From positions 19,211,989 to 19,275,988 of the forward strand of contig NC_092572.1 in the NCBI RefSeq assembly GCF_037975245.1: DNA of 64,000 nt, read 5' to 3'. Position 1 is the first letter of the stretch; each line of letters opens with the position of its first letter. Both the position numbers and the translations under genes were made by a program. Source of the DNA: Apostichopus japonicus. Taxonomy: Eukaryota > Echinodermata > Holothuroidea > Aspidochirotida > Stichopodidae. This document shows positions 38,346-50,545 of the stretch, one piece after another. The notes beneath the pieces are model-generated. The model made no database searches, was not told the origin of the DNA, and saw only the letters and a list, made by a program, of their open reading frames with translations.

Positions 38346-40570
38346 GTTTGTGATTTAGTGTCCAAGAGGGAGGAAAATAAAAAGCATTAGTGTCCGAGGG
38401 GGGGAAAAAATGCAAAATTTTCATGATTTTTGTTTTGTTTGACCATTTATCCGTTCAAGTTGAAACAGACTTCAAAGAGAAAAAGGTATTAGAAAAAGAA
38501 TAACATATCTGTTAAAAAATTGCACAAAGAAAATAGAAAGAGGATAAATAAATAAATAAACAGAAAACAAGAACGATATTAGAGCCATGTGTGGTGGTTC
38601 TTCTCTGTTGAGTCTTTTAAGTACAAGTGAACTGTGTGGCTAGCTTTTCTTGTTAAAGGCTTCAATGTTTGTACTTAGTAAAAAATTTGTAGTGATCTGC
38701 ACAGCAACATCATACTGCATTGGTTATTATCATTCCCTAATGTCATAGGAAAATTGATATTTTTTTCAAATCACAATGAGCAGATAATTCTGTGAGATAG
38801 CCATAATAGTGTTGCCTTACTTCTACATAATACCAAAATGGGAGTATGAATGGAACTATTAATTTTGAATCAGATGGTACCCCCCCCCCCCTCCTCCTCT
38901 CAAATTCCCTCCATATAAAAGCTAAGTCATTAAATAGTAAAATGTAATCATGATAGTAATAATAATAATAATGAACGAAAGTGTAAAGAAGACATGGACA
39001 GCATGAAGGTCAGACATAGGAAGGTCAAAAAAAAAAAAATTAAATAACAAAAAAAATTAGCTATGAAAATTGCAATTTTATGTCAAGATATTTCAGAATT
39101 TTACATCAGCTGCTAACTGGCCATATTCAGTGTATGTTAATCGGTGCACCTCAATTCACAGCACTCCAAATAAACCAAAAAGGGTAAAAGCAGATAAATT
39201 AACATCCACGGTGATTGTTTATACTAATTCCATTTATAGGACTACACTGCGAACTTTATACATAGTGAAAGTGTTGTGAGATGCAGCAGTTCAGTTCTCA
39301 ATTGTCATGGAGTGGTTCGCTTTGTCTTTCGTTTCAACAAAGCATGCTCATAAAGTCTGTGTGCTTAATTATGATGTCATGTTTCTGAATAAGCCGATAG
39401 AGAAACCAACATTTGTCGGGCATTGTCTGCCTATCCGCTTCACGAAACCTCTCTGAATAAATTAACAGTAGACAGTTATGACACATCATACAATTTCTAA
39501 TTAGTGAGTCCTTAGACAAAAGAAAGATCAAATCATTTTCTTTGTCAATATCATCGAGACATTTTCCAGCTGTCGAGAAGTCTCACTTAGTTTTTAATTT
39601 TAGTTTCACTTGAAAAAGAAAAAAAGGGAAAGGAAAGTAAAAAACAACAGAAACAAACACTTGATCTTCCTATGTGGAAGGCATCCCATTCATTGGTCAA
39701 ACTGGTGTCACCATGGTAACACAGGTGGCAGAGTAATAAATGTTCATTCAAGTGTATTATGAAGTCATTTAAGTGTATCATTGCAAGAGTTGCTGTGCAT
39801 CCAGATGTATCTACCTCCCTCCATGAGCTAGCTGGCTTTATTTACATGTACTGCATTTGGCTTGTATGGTGATGGTTTGCTAAACTACTATGTATGGTAA
39901 TTTGGCCTCCCTGTGTTTACAGCTGTCTTTATTAATAATCTCTGACCCCTCCCCTCCCCCCCCATAACAAAAAGTGATTATATTTTTCATTTCTGTACTC
40001 CCAACTTCTTTTCATTACGTTTACATATTATTATCTTTTTCGTTACATCATGTACCTTGAAACATCCATGTATTATCTAAGACCTTCTTTTTCGGGTACA
40101 ACGAGAAATGCGACATAGAATTGTGTTTGTGTTACTATCGTGTGAAAACTTCCAAAAGTCGACGATGGTATCTGGAAGTCAAAATTTATCAAACAGCGAT
40201 ATGGGCTTTGAAAACTTGGATGATTTTGATGTATAAATGAATTGAATGAAACATGTGTATGCTTGCTAAAAGGAAAGTATACATTACGGCATATGCACTT
40301 TAACATACCGTGGCATAACGCTCACCCAATCTGCATGCAATTATCAAAATTAGCTCACCATGATGAGGTCATTAGACTTCTGTACATCTGCACAAAAAGC
40401 TTTGTTTTTATGGACGCATCACCAAGTTTTGAAATAAAGTAAAAGAAAGCTTACAGCTTGGATGATGTGATAATGAAAAGGCAAGATAAATCAGTCTTTG
40501 TAAATGATATTATATTGTATAGTGGATCAATAGTGATAAATGAACCGTGTATGGTCGCTTCATACAAATT

Positions 40571-40752
40571 GACTTTGGTTACCAACCAATGGGCTTTTCT
40601 CTAATATAGACTTTGGTTACCAACCAATGGGCTTGTCTCTAATATAGACTTTGGTACCAACCAATAGTCTTGTCTCTAATATACTTTGGTTAGCAACCAA
40701 TCAGCTTGTCTCTAAGTGACCTTGGTTGCCAAACAATAGGCTTGTCTCTTCC
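40571..40752. repeat. Minisatellite of about 38 bp, five copies, with CCAAT in each
   Basis: gactttggttaccaaccaat begins at 40571 and 40609 and recurs, diverging, three more times, each followed by gggcttgtctctaatata or a variant. Confidence 0.88.
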
Positions 40753-41241
40753 AGGTCACTTTGGTTTCTATGGCAGAGTCAGAAACGTTAATTGCTAAAC
40801 TTGAAGGAAAATTTGACATTTCTCGACCGTTGATCTTACTATTGAGTCATGATACAATATCAGTTAATACAAGACATGATGTTACTATAAAAAAAGTGCA
40901 ATTTTCATAAGAACTGGCAATTATCTTGAATCACCATGGCAACAGATGGTAAAATGTTAGATGTTCCTTTAAAATTACTTAATGGGATCATTAGAGACAT
41001 CATACTTAAAAACAACAGGGCAACGAAAGGACAACTGACAACTATGTTGCCAAATTGGCAATTAAGTTTCATATCAAGTTACTGTAGTGGCTTCAGATGT
41101 CATTGCAGGCAATCGTTTAGTGTTCAAATTCTGTGTAGCAGTATTGAATGTTTGTCAGTATTGCGATATGGGATAAATCATTCCCTGAAATGTTACCTTG
41201 AATTCAATGCAACAGGGCAATGATAAACAACTGGCTACGCT

Positions 41242-41571
41242 GTGTGGCAAATTTTTCAATTCAATTCAATATCAAGTCATGTAAGTCATTTCAAATACAT
41301 AATGGGCAAGGAAAAGAAGTGGCAATTTGGTGGCAAATGTGCCTCTAAATATATCAAGTTACTTGGAATCGCTTCAAGTGGCAGCACCATCATCATCCTC
41401 ATCATCATCATTTTCATCTTCATAATCTTTGCTAAAAAAAGAAGAAAAAAGACCAAAGTGAGAGAAATACATAGATTAAGGAAAAAAGCTGTTAAACTGA
41501 TGATGACAAAATTCTACTATAAAAGAAGGGGCTTAACAAATTTTGATGCTTTTATTGAAGCTATACCCTAG
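41242..41571 (+). other. Intronic ORF with one hydrophobic segment and basic tail (uncertain)
   Basis: An open frame of about 109 codons (an ATG at 41300 gives MGKEKKWQFGGKCASKYIKL) has a Ser/Gly stretch, a hydrophobic Ile-rich run of about 17 residues coded by an (ATC/ATT) microsatellite, a KKRRKK stop-transfer-like cluster and a Lys/Arg-rich tail ending FDAFIEAIP. It has the layout of a small single-pass membrane protein. An open frame in the same phase (start 40936, context caccatgg) ends at 41223 just upstream. No homologue is recognised; a chance ORF in an LL5 intron is at least as likely. Confidence 0.25.
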
Positions 41572-41725
41572 GCTAGCCTCACTACTCGAATAATTGTCAA
41601 ATTATGTCCTTCATGTTGGCTAGCCGCGTTACTCGATTAATTGTCTTAAATTCTGTCCTTCATGTTGGCTAGCCTCACTATTCGATAAATTGTCATATAC
41701 TTCTCGCCTTCATGTTGAGATTTGT
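41571..41725. repeat. 48-bp tandem repeat, three copies
   Basis: ggctagcc starts at 41571, 41618 and 41667, each followed by a (t/g)cactactcga(a/t)taattgtc segment and tccttcatgtt. It starts on the stop codon of the ORF at 41242. Confidence 0.88.
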
Positions 41726-41835
41726 GTCAATCGTTGTTTGTATATAAATATTATATGGGGATAACTTTAAACAAAAAACCAAAAAGCCTTTTGAAAATTA
41801 AATTTTCTCCATCTTCGTCTTTCTCCCCTCCCTAG

Positions 41836-41946
41836 TCTTCTGTCTCCGAAATCGATCTTCAGATGAGTAACATCATAAGGACAGCGAAGGAATCGACGGA
41901 CATGTTGGAAACAAAAAGGCGAGCAACTTTGGAAATGCTAAGGAAG
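41836..41946 (+). CDS. phldb: PHLDB/LL5 exon 9 (helical)
   Basis: Acceptor ctccctag ends at 41835; donor gttagt begins at 41947; 37 codons, phase 0 to 0. The sequence SSVSEIDLQMSNIIRTAKES continues into a TDMLETKRRATLEMLRK helix. It joins in frame to the ERDLLESIE helix of the next exon, giving a continuous amphipathic helix. Confidence 0.9.
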
Positions 41947-42587
41947 GTTAGTTCTTAGTCTATTAGATGCTGGAAAGTGCAATGTCCTGACTGACTGGTT
42001 GGCATGTTATAATGAGAAAATATCTGACCATGATTGGTTTACACTGGGGGTAAAAAGTAGGCTGGTCCAGCTCCTTGCCATCATCAAATCACACACAACC
42101 CCCCCCCCCCCCGTCTCTCTCCCCGTTCCCCATCACACAATGTGATCTGTTTGCATCCAATGATGTATTGTACATTCCATTCAAGAAGTTTAATTGTGTT
42201 TGTATTATCTTCTTAGTCAGTCTTGGTATTAGTTGGTATTAGTACATTAAAACTTACTATCATAATTTATGTAAGGCTATGTAGAATTATGTTTTCTGAC
42301 TAGGAATTTGTATTCAAAAATATATAAATAAATAAGGAAAAAAAATAAGAAAAAAACACAGAAATATTGACTAGAACCTTACTGAAATCACTGACATCAC
42401 CTTAGGCAAGTTCTTGACACAAGAATGTAACATTGCCTCCTGAAGTCCCTTTCCAGCCCCCTCCTGGGTTGTGTGCTGCAGTACCAGTACCAAGTACCAG
42501 GACTTATTATGTACTGTGGAATCTGATATGGTTCCCCCACCCACCCCAACTAAGAAATGGTTTGCATAGGGATCAACACAAAGTATT

Positions 42588-42656
42588 GTAAAGGTCAGTT
42601 GGTGGACCACTGGTCTTTTATTAATCCAGAGATCACTGGTTCAATTCCCAGTCAAC
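42588..42656 (+). repeat. tRNA-derived SINE-like relic
   Basis: GGTCAGTTGGTGGACC resembles a D-arm/A-box, an anticodon-like arm CTGGTCTTTTATTAATCCAG follows, and the T arm CTGG-TTCAATTC-CCAG holds a near-consensus B-box (GGTTCAATTCC). The acceptor stem is not convincing. A diverged SINE head is the likeliest reading. Confidence 0.55.
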
Positions 42657-42920
42657 AGAAGAGTGTTAATATCAAAACAGGGACATGTCATCCAGCCAAT
42701 AGTGTATTGTACTTTTCATGCAGAGTTAATTTAGTTATTGCAGAGGCTGACCGGGCAATTTGGGTGACTTTTTTTAAATTATAATCCCAGATGTTCAGGT
42801 TGAGTACTACCACATGCTATCTATAATTTGCCATATCTTTTCGGTAGCTTGCAAATGAAGGAACATGTTTGCTTTGTGACTTCTCTGAAATAAATATGGT
42901 TGCTGAGCTCTTGACCCATC

Positions 42921-43001
42921 ACAGTTGAGGGGGAGGGAGAAGGGGGAGGAAGAAGGGGAGGGGGAGGGAGCAAGGGGAGGGGAGAGGAGGGGAGAGGGTG
43001 G
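42921..43001 (+). repeat. Polypurine G/A tract
   Basis: About 80 nt almost purely purine on the plus strand, made of GGGGAGG/GGGGGAGGGAG units with one c. It has many G4/G5 runs and could form a G-quadruplex or triplex (H-DNA). Confidence 0.85.
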
Positions 43002-43554
43002 ATGTTGGCTAGCCATCTCCTTGACACATGAACATCCCCGAATAAAGTTGCAGCAATATTTTCAGTTTTCAATCCCGCCCACTTGCCCCTTCTTTCTTCC
43101 CTTTGTTGGAAAGCTATTTTAAACTGCTTGGATTTCATGCATGTAATCCGAAGATATCTCTACAAGTTACAAACTTTACTTCATATTCACTTCTTTCTAT
43201 CTGGTTTAATCTAGAATATATTTCCTAGTGTATGTTGTACACCTTGTTAGATTACAAGTATTGTGCTAAACATTAATGGAGGGTAGAAACATCGACGTCT
43301 AGTTGTTTTGCCGTGACCGAATCAATCGCCTCGATCAACCTGACATTGCATAATATCAATTTACTAGTATTCCATCCTGTTTGCTATGTTAATCTGTCTC
43401 CCATTACGGATAAATGTTGAACAACCTGTTTAATACGTTTGGTAGTAAGTGAGTGAGTGAATGATTCATACGCATGCTTCCTCAAAATGAATTAATGTTT
43501 CCTCATAATGTGGTTATTTTTATCTTGACCTTCTTCTTCTTCTCCATCGGTCAG

Positions 43555-43641
43555 GAGCGAGATTTGTTGGAGAGTATAGAGACCCAGTACAATAACTTGA
43601 TGGTACAGTACTCCAAGAACCCTCAGGAATCTGTAGAAATG
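43555..43641 (+). CDS. phldb: PHLDB/LL5 exon 10 (helical)
   Basis: Acceptor ccatcggtcag ends at 43554; donor gtaaga starts at 43642; 29 codons, phase 0 to 0. It encodes ERDLLESIETQYNNLMVQYS followed by KNPQESVEM. The ERDLLE start echoes exon 8 (ERDLLEE), which may reflect either a heptad coincidence or ancient internal repetition. Confidence 0.9.
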
Positions 43642-44263
43642 GTAAGATCGATGCTCGTAAATGTCATTTTACCAGGTGTTTAAAAGAGTATTAGCCCCAC
43701 CCCTACCTCCAGTATCAGTGAAAGTGGTCCGATGCTGAGGTTTAGACATATACTGTAGTAGTAGGACGGTGACACTAGGTGACGGTCCCGGGAGCAGGAA
43801 TGGGTGCCAGAATTGCACGTCTGCCTCGTTATCCTCTGACTATTCATGAGGGAAAAGAGAAGGCTCGACAGAGACCAGCCTATATCCGTCATCACACGGG
43901 TATAGGGTTTGCAATGAGCCTCTGTTGGATCCCTAACTTTGGGAAATACCAGACACAGCTATACTTAAATTGATATGCTGAAGATTGAAGTGACCAATAT
44001 TTGACATTCTAGCATATTAGCAGACAGCATCTGAAATTTCTGACGATATCTCGTCCTTGGTCTGCTCAATTGAAACAACAAACTGCCGCTCAAGGTTTCA
44101 ACAAAATTGTTCCTCTTCACGGCGTTGTGATTATGAGAATTACTTCAGAAGTCAATGTTTAACTTCACCTTCTGAATCGCTCACAGTCAGTATTCATTCC
44201 ACTCTCGGATATCAAAAGAAGAAAACTTTAATAATCAGCGGTTGTCCTTCTCCTTCTCCACAG
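43642..44263 (+). other. LL5 intron 10, nothing notable
   Basis: Ordinary AT-rich intron with a pyrimidine tract just before the exon 11 acceptor. An ORF running into exon 11 upstream of 44264 is only intron read-through. Confidence 0.6.
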
Positions 44264-44501
44264 CAAGCCAAGATCAAAGAATTATCCGAACGGAGGCTGA
44301 AACTCCATTCGGAGATGTCTCTCAGCGACGAGTACCTAGCCAGGAGAAAGAGCCACGAACTGGTCGATGCAAGCCCACCTCTATCTCAGAATGGAGATTC
44401 TGCCTCGTCTGTGCATCTATCACCAGCGAAGCAGGCCCAGAAAGGATCGAGTCTATTAATGGACATCGAGAGAAACAGGAGACAGACGTTGGAAGCGACA
44501 G
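44264..44501 (+). CDS. phldb: PHLDB/LL5 exon 11 (helix, then Ser-rich linker)
   Basis: A polypyrimidine-rich acceptor (ccttctccacag) ends at 44263; donor gtaaga starts at 44502; phase 0 in, phase 1 out. It opens with QAKIKELSERRLKLHSEMSL, then a Ser/Pro-rich linker, then MDIERNRRQTLEAT, which looks like the start of another helix. Dense Ser/Thr near basic residues (ARRKS, RRQT) would suit regulatory phosphorylation; this is inference from motif form only. Confidence 0.92.
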
Positions 44502-46885
44502 GTAAGAGGATAACGCTCGACTTGCGAGTGATTCTGCTTTGACCCTTCCCTAAGCATCTGCTACAGATCAGGTGCATCTTGAGTGTCGCCCTCGTTTGAA
44601 GCATTTATGAGTTTTCTGCAATATTTATAAATAATTTTACTTAAACAGGTCATGAACCTATGCAGGCAGTCAAGCGTTCCTACTGTTCCTCTTTTCTTCT
44701 CCCTGCTCTTTTATGCCTAATATCAAAATGTAGTGTATTACCATGGAAGCATATATCAGTGTCTATGGTTACGAGAGTGCACAACCGCAGGAAACTAATT
44801 GTCTTTGTGGCATGTCTAGTACCGACTGAGAACCACAAATAAGAAAATAAAAAAAAAAGTTTCTCTCCCTTTCTTGGGGGGCACTTCACACTTTAGTTTT
44901 ATGAAGTAGAGGTTAGGCCTCACAGTGAAGATTAGTTTGTATGTGTGTGTATGTTAGAAGACCTTTGACCTTTTTTTAAATGGTCAAAGGAGGTTAGGAA
45001 AATGAACGGAATTAATCTAGAATTATAAATGAGACAAGGAACAGAAACAGAAGAAGTGGACAATCGTGGGAAACTGTCTTTGTGGCATGTCAAGTACCGA
45101 CTGAGAACCACAAATAAATAGAAAACAAAAGGAAAGTTGTTCTCCCTTTTTTGGGGGGGAATTCACACCTTAGTTTTATGAGCGATCAGCTGAAGTAAAC
45201 GTTAGGCCTTGTAGTGAAGATGAGTTTGCTTATATTATATGTGTCTTTTTCCTTCTCCAGTTTATTCCCTACCCCCCTTCCCTTAATCCTCCCTTTGTCC
45301 CTCCACTCTTTATCTCCTACCTCTCCTCTTCCCCTGTTGGTTTCTTTCTTTCTTCTCTCCATCCCTTGTCTACTAATCCCCTTACATCTATCTCTTTGTG
45401 TTCACCATGCTCATTAAACCTGTCTGTATTCTGTGCGTGTTTTTGTCCCTTCTGTCTTGGGAACCTCTTGTTGCTAGGTAACCAGTGATAAAAGGGAAAG
45501 TGTTATGACTAAGATTATTTTTAAAATAAAACAAAACTGTTAGCAAACTGCTTATCCTCTAAAGGGCCTGTGTAAGAGAATGTGTAAAAGTAAGAGGGCC
45601 TGATGCCAGGCCCTCTTACTTTTACAAATAAGATTATTATTGTTAATTAATATTATTTTGGTGGCAGATGGAGGAGGAGAAAGAGGTATGGGAGGGAGGG
45701 GAAGGGGTGGATATTGGGATGGCCGTTGCTAAAGAATTGCATAATGGATGGTCAGATAATTTTAGCTCCTGATGTCACCCTATGCAGTGTCTAAATGGTT
45801 TATTCTGTTAGTTTATTCTGGTCATATAATAACCTTTGTTGATTTGTAGTCACAATCTTCTAATGAGAGGTGTTGGGAATACAATCCCATGAGACCTCTG
45901 TTGCCAGGCAACTTCCCCCAAGAGGAAGTGTGTACATCTGTGACTTGTTGTGTTGTAACAGGATGCAGTTAATTAGGAGATGGTTATAGGCTGGTCCTTC
46001 CCTTCACTATAAACAGTAGTCTACTTGATAAATTTCAAAGACTACACACAGGATACTGTAGTAAGAGGCAGTCATAAAACAAATGTGTATGTCGTAGGAC
46101 AACCTTATCCGCTTCAGGTATTTTTATGATAGGAGAAGTGCGGATATTTTCTTAGTAATTGGACAGCCGATCAAATTTATGGTTTCAGGTTCAAAAAGTA
46201 ATAAGCAAATCAAGAAATGGTAGGGAATCCCGAAATTTCCGCCGGGAATTAAGAGTGAGTAATAAAGATTTCACTTTAATTATTTTTGCTGTCCTTAGGG
46301 ATGCGCGTCTGTAAAATGTCTGCTCTAAAGGAATGTTCAATTTTGTCTTTTCGCCTAGTGGATGGACAGGAATCTAATTGCTGGCTATATGGGTTTTAAC
46401 TTCTTTATGCTGTATCACTCGACAAATTTGCTACCAAAGTTGCTACGCAAAATGGTGTCAGATGCTATCAGCCTGAAGGAATATATAGCAGTTTACCTTT
46501 GTAGATCTTTGTATTTACATTATGGTAGAAGGATTCCAAAGGACTTATTACTCTTAAAGGCTTTAACTTGAAGATTGGATTCTGTGTTTCTCCTTATAAT
46601 CTACTGGACCTTAGCGATGAATTGGTGGACCAAGTCCGGCAGTTTGCATCGGGCCTGTCAAATTACACTGTAAAACTTGCTTTATGCTATCCATTAGTGT
46701 GGTATCTTGCTTAAAGCCTGCTCCCTACCTTACTCTACCCCCCCCCCCCTTCCCCCTCCTTCCCTCTCCTTCCCCAACAACCATGATATCCCAAAAAAAC
46801 TTTGTGCCATTTTTTTGTGTATCCGGTTTTAAACTACACTTGAATTAATTTGATAATTTTCTTGCTTTTTCCTTCTTTTCTTCAG
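44502..46885 (+). other. LL5 intron 11 (2.4 kb) with internal duplication and a perfect hairpin
   Basis: Two diverged copies of a block of about 160 bp, sharing gtctttgtggcatgt, gtaccgactgagaaccacaa and ttagttttatga, lie at about 44785-44945 and 45065-45230. The hairpin at 45583-45626 is listed separately. A C-run lies near 46740. Confidence 0.75.
45583..45626. repeat. Perfect 20-bp inverted repeat with 4-nt loop
   Basis: Left arm TGTAAAAGTAAGAGGGCCTG (45583-45602) and right arm, its exact reverse complement (45607-45626), flank the loop ATGC. The left arm plus next base matches 10102-10122 at 19 of 21 positions, so it belongs to an interspersed family. Confidence 0.93.
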
Positions 46886-47183
46886 GAGAGATTCTGATAG
46901 AGCGAGAGAAGAAGAGATTGCAGGAGCTTCGTCAGCGAGCATCCACGGAAGCCATCAACCAGTGGGAAGAGCGCCGCCGCTGTGAATCTGCCAGTGCGAC
47001 CATGTCAAGCCTACACACGTCACCCAAACATGCCCTAGGCTCACCTCTCTACTACAACAGTGACTCGGCCAACTACTTCAGTGACTGCGCTAGTGTATCT
47101 AGCTTTGAGAGTATAGAGGGCAGGCTTGATGCACCTGGTGTTTACTCTGGTCATTCAACGCCTATACGGTCAATCAATTCCTC
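46886..47183 (+). CDS. phldb: PHLDB/LL5 exon 12 (coiled coil, then Ser-rich linker)
   Basis: Acceptor ttttcttcag ends at 46885; donor gtaagt starts at 47184; phase 1 in, phase 2 out. It begins GEILIEREKKRLQELRQRAS, with INQWEERRR matching in style the QEWERRK-type segment of vertebrate LL5 proteins. A Ser/Tyr/Asn-rich linker with potential phosphosites (SVSSFESIEG, STPIRSINSS) follows. A 16-bp minisatellite begins about 55 bp after the donor. Confidence 0.93.
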
Positions 47184-47224
47184 GTAAGTCATTTTACTGT
47201 GCATTGGGAGTGGTGTGTCATAGC

Positions 47225-47470
47225 CTAAAGGCTGTGGTGGGGATGTATTGTATATATGCAATATTGTATATATGCAATATTGTATATATTCAATATTGTA
47301 TATATGCAATATTGTCTATATGTAATATTGTATATATGCAATATTGTATGCATGCAATATTGTATATAAGCAATATTGTATATATGCAATATTGTATATA
47401 TGCAATATTGTACGTATTCAATATTGTATGCATGCAATTTTGTATATATGCAGCATTGTATATATATACA
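47225..47470. repeat. 16-bp minisatellite (tgtatatatgcaatat)
   Basis: About fifteen copies of a 16-bp unit with variants (gcatgcaat, tattcaat, ataagcaat). The unit is self-complementary in part (gcaatattg). It lies just after the exon 12 donor. Six-frame openness here gives Ile/Tyr/Cys-rich false ORFs on both strands. Confidence 0.93.
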
Positions 47471-47728
47471 ACAGGCAGGAACTGTAGTGATATTGTGTCA
47501 GTGCAAAACTTTTGAAATGTATGAGGCATGCGATTGGTCAGACATAAAGCATAGCAACAGGGCAGTCATGAAGTCGGGAATCTGGTGACATTTTTAGAAG
47601 TCCCATTGTATATACAGTACTGGAAAGAACAATGGTGTATCCCTTCATACAGTTGGAATGCTATACACTGTATGAAGTCAACAGAGGTCAAAGGTCACTC
47701 TGCTTGACAATATTTTTTCCGTTCTCAG

Positions 47729-47825
47729 CCGACAGTTCACACCCGAGGAGAGGTTGAAACTGAAAGAAATGGAGAGGATGCTCAGAGAGGCTCAAATTGA
47801 AAAACAGGTTTTACTAGAGGAACAG
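47729..47825 (+). CDS. phldb: PHLDB/LL5 exon 13 (coiled coil)
   Basis: Acceptor ccgttctcag ends at 47728; donor gtaaaa starts at 47826; phase 2 in, phase 0 out. It encodes SRQFTPEERLKLKEMERMLR and EAQIEKQVLLEEQ, resembling the conserved MERxLREAQxEKxxLL helix near the C terminus of LL5 proteins. Confidence 0.93.
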
Positions 47826-48502
47826 GTAAAAAATTAACTCAGTGTAGATTTTGTGTTTTGCATATTCATGACATAAATTAAACAACCCTTGTGTGCTTTT
47901 CATAACTTTCATGTGACTCGCACTCATATCTAAGTCGTGCCTTGACCCTGAGATGCTTCTGGAAGGCAGGTCTTCCTCAGTCAATGTGTAATATGCTTTA
48001 TGTAAGAGTATTCCTTAAGTGACGATAAAGAGTTTGCCCCGAGCCTTAGATTCAAATTAGTCTAGGACCAGATAAAACTTCCTCCCTTTGCTCTTTCCCT
48101 CCTTCATTCCTATATCTTTGAAGATGTTTAGGCATTGGAAGAGAGGATTAGATCAAGGCTAATTTTGCTCTTTAAATCTCCTAAAATGCTTTTAAGATTT
48201 TTCTTGTGAATGATATTACTCAACACCTCGGTTATTGCAGATGTTATCGCCAATTTTGCAATAAAGGGACATTGGTGACTCATTCCCGACTGTGAAACAG
48301 GAAACAAGGAAGCTGATATTGTAGTAACACATTCAACAGGGTGATAGTACACTTTGCCTCTCTATGGAAAGATTTGTATCCCAAATGACAAATGTGTTTT
48401 TTGAGGGAGTAATGTTTGTCTGCGTGTCAAGAGTTTCTGCATCGTTGACGGTGCCTGTCCAAAAAGAACTTTCACAAATGTGGTTTGAATTTTGTCTTTT
48501 AG
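47826..48502 (+). other. LL5 intron 13, nothing notable
   Basis: Ordinary AT-rich intron; no repeat or exon seen. Confidence 0.6.
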
Positions 48503-48652
48503 GAGAAGTCAAAGCTTCGAGAGATTAACCATTTAGCCGAAGAGAAGAAGAAACGAGAACTGTTGGAGAGACAATTGAAGGAGGAATCACAGATGAGGGA
48601 AGAAATGATAATGAATCAAGTTAAAATGAGGGAGAAAACAAACTCAATACAG
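48503..48652 (+). CDS. phldb: PHLDB/LL5 exon 14 (coiled coil before PH domain)
   Basis: Acceptor tgtcttttag ends at 48502; donor gtaaag starts at 48653; 50 codons, phase 0 to 0. It continues the exon 13 helix with EKSKLREINHLAEEKKKREL and a Lys/Glu/Met-rich stretch ending EKTNSIQ. Positively charged faces here could aid membrane or microtubule-end contacts; that is inference. Confidence 0.93.
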
Positions 48653-49840
<1,188 letters not shown>

Positions 49841-50197
49841 ATTATGAATTGTTTGTATTCTTGATTTTAACAAAAAAAGAAATGGTCCTTTAATTGTTAG
49901 TTCAGAAGAGGCATTTGTAGTTACCTTATATTTGGCTAACCTAGAAAGTGGCAAAAAAAAACCATGGTTGTACTTTTTCTGGAATTTATTTAATGAAAAC
50001 CTGGGGGAAAGCCATGAGATTTATTGTGAACTGTGAATGGCTAAATTGTTTACTTGCTTTGGTGGCTTACAAGATGAAAAAGCAAATCAAAGAAATTAGC
50101 TGAAATAATCTGTTGATGATTTTCTTCCTAGGTTTGCTCAATAGATAATTTCCCTGTGGTGTTTATTGCATCCAACCCAGGTACTCTGTTAATCTGC

Positions 50198-50545
50198 AGT
50201 TGAATTCAAAATTTTGACTTATCACAAATGATTTTGTGTGTGTGTGTGTCTTTTATTATGATAATTATTCGCCAGTGAACATCACAGAGAAGCAAATTCG
50301 ACAGCATTCTTATTCTTTTTATGAGATTTAAATCGGCAACCTCCTTTAAGGTTCTCTAAGCAACATTTAAATTCAAAATTTTGACTTATCACAAATGATT
50401 TTGTGTGTGTGTGTGTCTTTTGTTATGATAATTATTACCAGTGAATAATCAAAGAAAAGCAAATTCGACAGCATTCTTATTCTTTTTATGAGATTTAAAT
50501 CGTCAACCTCTTTTAAGGTTCTCTAAGCAACATTTAGTTCCGGAA
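50198..50545. repeat. Tandem duplication of about 171 bp with a (TG)n core
   Basis: attcaaaattttgacttatc followed by acaaatgattttgtgtgtgt begins at about 50203 and again at about 50371; both copies continue through gcaaattcgacagcattctt and ggttctctaagcaacattta. Copies are close to identical, so the event is fairly recent. Confidence 0.9.

Larger units (their letters stand above)
38346..41835 (+). other. LL5 intron 8 (3.5 kb)
   Basis: Contains a CCAAT-bearing minisatellite (40571-40752), an ORF with a membrane-like segment (41242-41571) and a 48-bp repeat (41571-41725), all listed separately. The remainder is AT-rich with poly-A/T and poly-C tracts and shows no exon. Confidence 0.6.
41947..43554 (+). 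other. LL5 intron 9
   Basis: Holds a C-run near 42102, a tRNA-like relic (42588-42656) and a purine-rich tract (42921-43001), listed separately. No exon is seen. Confidence 0.6.

Noticed and set aside
46362-46571. ORF of 69 codons in LL5 intron 11 as an extra exon
   Set aside because: No paired acceptor and donor in phase and no similarity to LL5; exons 11 and 12 join directly in frame.
47126-47529. Ile/Tyr/Cys-rich ORFs on both strands
   Set aside because: Artefact of the 16-bp tgtatatatgcaatat array.
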